Assembly: GCA_015059715.1 (NCBI GenBank)
Contig: SUZV01000010.1
Span: 1 to 64,000, forward strand
DNA from: Rikenellaceae bacterium
GTDB lineage: Bacteria; Bacteroidota; Bacteroidia; Bacteroidales; Rikenellaceae
DNA length: 64,000 nt
Direction: 5' to 3'
Positions within the stretch are counted from its first letter, which is position 1, and each line of letters begins with the position of its first letter. The position numbers and the translations under genes are program-made. Of the stretch, positions 62,289 through 64,000 are shown in pieces. Under the pieces are notes generated by a model. The model had not been told where the DNA came from. It saw only the letters and a list, made by a program, of their open reading frames with translations, and made no database searches.

Positions 62289-64000
62289 CTACTCAGCTGT
62301 GATGACTATCGACGCGCTCTTAAGACCCTTGGACTTGGCCCTGAGCGTAATCGTGCCGCTATCGCCATTGCTCTGCACTATGGCGGTCATCATACCCTTG
62401 AACACCTGCATCTTAGGCTCGTGGAAGAGCTCCAGCGACACAGGGTTGCCATTAGCACCTGCGCGATAGAATCCCTCGCCCGTAACGCTATAGCTGATGC
62501 TATGCTCGGCATCGGGGCAGAGGTTGCCATCCTTGTCGACAACCTTGACGGTGATAAAGGCAAGGTCACGACCATCGGCCTTGATAGTTGCGCGGTCCGC
62601 GCTAAGCTCGATATGGTGTGGCTCCCCTGCGGTGCGCACCTCGCTCTGGGCAACAGCCTCGCCCTTGTCGTTGTAGGCAACAACCTTGACAACGCCAGGC
62701 TCATACTTCGTATCCATCCACATCAGGCGGTAACGCTGCTGACGCTTTAGCGAGCGTGTAGACTCCTCGCCCAGCGAGTTGTCATACGTTACGCTCAAAT
62801 CCTTGGTGCGCACACCCTGGCTTACGCCATTTATAAACACCTCTGCCGAGGGGTAGTTCGTATATACAAATATCGGCGTTACCTCGCCCTCGCGCCCTGG
62901 CCATGTCCAGTGGGGGAGGATGTGGAGCGTCTCGACATCGGGATTCCAGTGGCTACGGTAGAGGTAGTAGCGGTCCTTGGGCAGGCCTGCGAGGTCTACG
63001 ATGCCAAAGAGTGACGAGTGGCTTGGCCAGTTGGTGTAGTAGGGTGTAGGCTCGCCCAGGTAGTCAAAGCCTGTCCATACGAACTCGCCTATAGCCCACG
63101 AAAAGTCGTCGTGCCAAATCCAGTCGTCCTCGGGGAGGTTTGACCAGCCACAGTGCTCAACATCGTAGGACGATGACTGGTGGTCGTCGTAGGTGGCCAT
63201 CGAGCGTCGCTCAACGGGGAACTTATAGACACCACGACTACTTACCGTTGAGGCTGTCTCCGAGCCGAGGATAATCTGCTGTGGCAGACGTAGATAGTTG
63301 TCGGGATATAGGTGTGGACGGTAGTTGAAGCCTGCTACATCCATCGTCGCCGCCATATTGTTGTATACCACGTTGTGAGGCTGGTCCATGCCCTGAGTTA
63401 CAGGACGTGTGGGGTCCTCGCGGTGGCATATATCCTGCAAGAAGCGCGAGAGCTTAGCTCCCCAGATGACATCGCCCTGGTCGGGCACCTCGTTACCTAT
63501 GCACCACATCACCACGCTGGGGTTGTTGCGGTAGTGGCGCACAAGGTTGACAATATCGCGCTCGGCCCACTCGTCAAAGTGGTTGTGGTAGCCATTTGCG
63601 AGCTTGGCAGTGCGCCACTCGTCGAACGATTCGAGCATGAGCATCATACCCATCTCGTCACACGCCTCGACAAGCTCGGGAGCTGGCATATTGTGCGAGG
63701 TGCGTATAGCGTTGCAGCCCATATCCTTCATTATGCGTATCTGGCGGCGTATGGCGGCATCGTTTACGGCAGCACCCAAAGGACCCAAGTCGTGGTGGTT
63801 ACATACTCCTCGGAACTTGGTAAGCTCGCCATTTATATACATACCCTTCTCGGGGATAATCTCTATGGTGCGTATGCCGAAACGTGTCGTGTACTCATCC
63901 TTAAGCTCGCCGTTGTAGTATAGGCGTGATGCTGCGCTATAGAGCGTGGGGCTCTCGACGCTCCATAGCTCGGGGTTGGCAACGTCGATATGCTGCGCGA
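62289..64000 (-). CDS. GH2 family beta-galactosidase/glycosidase (5' end outside window)
   Basis: The frame stays open to the window edge, so the N-terminal sugar-binding part lies outside; the ATG at 63842 is internal. About 570 residues are seen: the end of the immunoglobulin-like domain, the catalytic TIM barrel with the acid/base Glu in WCIGNEVPDQG and the nucleophile Glu in ILGSETASTVS, and C-terminal domains typical of Bacteroidetes GH2 enzymes (DUF4982-like with FVYTNYPSAEVFINGVSQG, then an Ig-like domain that ends LKSASIVITAE). Probable role: release of galactose or a related sugar from host or plant glycans in the periplasm or outside the cell. Beta-glucuronidase is an alternative GH2 activity. 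Confidence 0.92.
   Translation of the reverse strand, partial: AQHIDVANPELWSVESPTLYSAASRLYYNGELKDEYTTRFGIRTIEIIPEKGMYINGELTKFRGVCNHHDLGPLGAAVNDAAIRRQIRIMKDMGCNAIRTSHNMPAPELVEACDEMGMMLMLESFDEWRTAKLANGYHNHFDEWAERDIVNLVRHYRNNPSVVMWCIGNEVPDQGDVIWGAKLSRFLQDICHREDPTRPVTQGMDQPHNVVYNNMAATMDVAGFNYRPHLYPDNYLRLPQQIILGSETASTVSSRGVYKFPVERRSMATYDDHQSSSYDVEHCGWSNLPEDDWIWHDDFSWAIGEFVWTGFDYLGEPTPYYTNWPSHSSLFGIVDLAGLPKDRYYLYRSHWNPDVETLHILPHWTWPGREGEVTPIFVYTNYPSAEVFINGVSQGVRTKDLSVTYDNSLGEESTRSLKRQQRYRLMWMDTKYEPGVVKVVAYNDKGEAVAQSEVRTAGEPHHIELSADRATIKADGRDLAFITVKVVDKDGNLCPDAEHSISYSVTGEGFYRAGANGNPVSLELFHEPKMQVFKGMMTAIVQSNGDSGTITLRAKSKGLKSASIVITAE

Overview
The window looks like a chromosomal segment of a gut-type Bacteroidales, most likely Rikenellaceae (Alistipes-like). 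The evidence is a primary sigma factor of only 286 aa, repeated Bacteroidetes promoters (TTG, about 19 bp, TAnnTTTG), BACON-domain surface lipoproteins, a DUF5723 protein, BtuG/BtuB-type B12 uptake genes and a GH2 galactosidase. The genus is inferred from gene content; no rRNA is present to confirm it.

Layout. 1-3.5 kb: end of a membrane transporter, then pgi and gpsA (minus). 3.5-10.7 kb: the cell-shape operon mreB-mreC-mreD-mrdA(PBP2)-rodA, then surE. 10.7-12.9 kb (minus): a LuxR-type response regulator, its histidine kinase and a small lipoprotein. 13.5-17.4 kb: an 821-aa lipoprotein with a DUF5723 partner. 17.6-22.3 kb: rpsA and a ClpA-type ATPase. 22.4-25.9 kb (minus): a DUF1573 lipid-export-signal protein followed by nfnA-nfnB, a ferredoxin/NAD(P)H transhydrogenase pair. 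26.1-26.5 kb: tRNA-Asn and tRNA-Val, each with its own promoter. 27.1-38.2 kb: a small peptide gene, a glycosyltransferase and a run of surface lipoproteins with BACON and shared repeated domains. 38.6-39.3 kb (minus): a GNAT gene overlapped by a 51-codon partner, resembling a toxin-antitoxin pair. 39.9-43.0 kb (minus): guaB-guaA. 43.0-45.9 kb: a RepA-like ATPase and a coiled-coil membrane protein, with the ATPase bracketed by inverted arrays of a 9-bp repeat. 46-51.5 kb: rpoD (minus), era, a TPR protein and an MFS transporter. 51.8-56.4 kb: a cobalamin riboswitch controlling a surface lipoprotein, a BtuG-like propeller and a BtuB-like receptor. 56.4-62.2 kb: a complete tripartite RND efflux system. 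62.3-64 kb (minus): a GH2 beta-galactosidase cut by the window edge.

The most unusual content is non-coding. Six intergenic regions carry a modular element in which a constant core (AAAGGGTAG) alternates with short variable palindromes, with tandem GACGATAAGA-type tracts and a conserved core. Other dispersed elements include GTAC-stem hairpins, hairpins with a conserved ATAGCGA loop, a terminal-inverted-repeat element near 0.9 kb, three 87-bp tandem repeats that each carry a promoter and a 15-bp palindrome at the expected transcription start, and the inverted 9-bp arrays around the ATPase gene.
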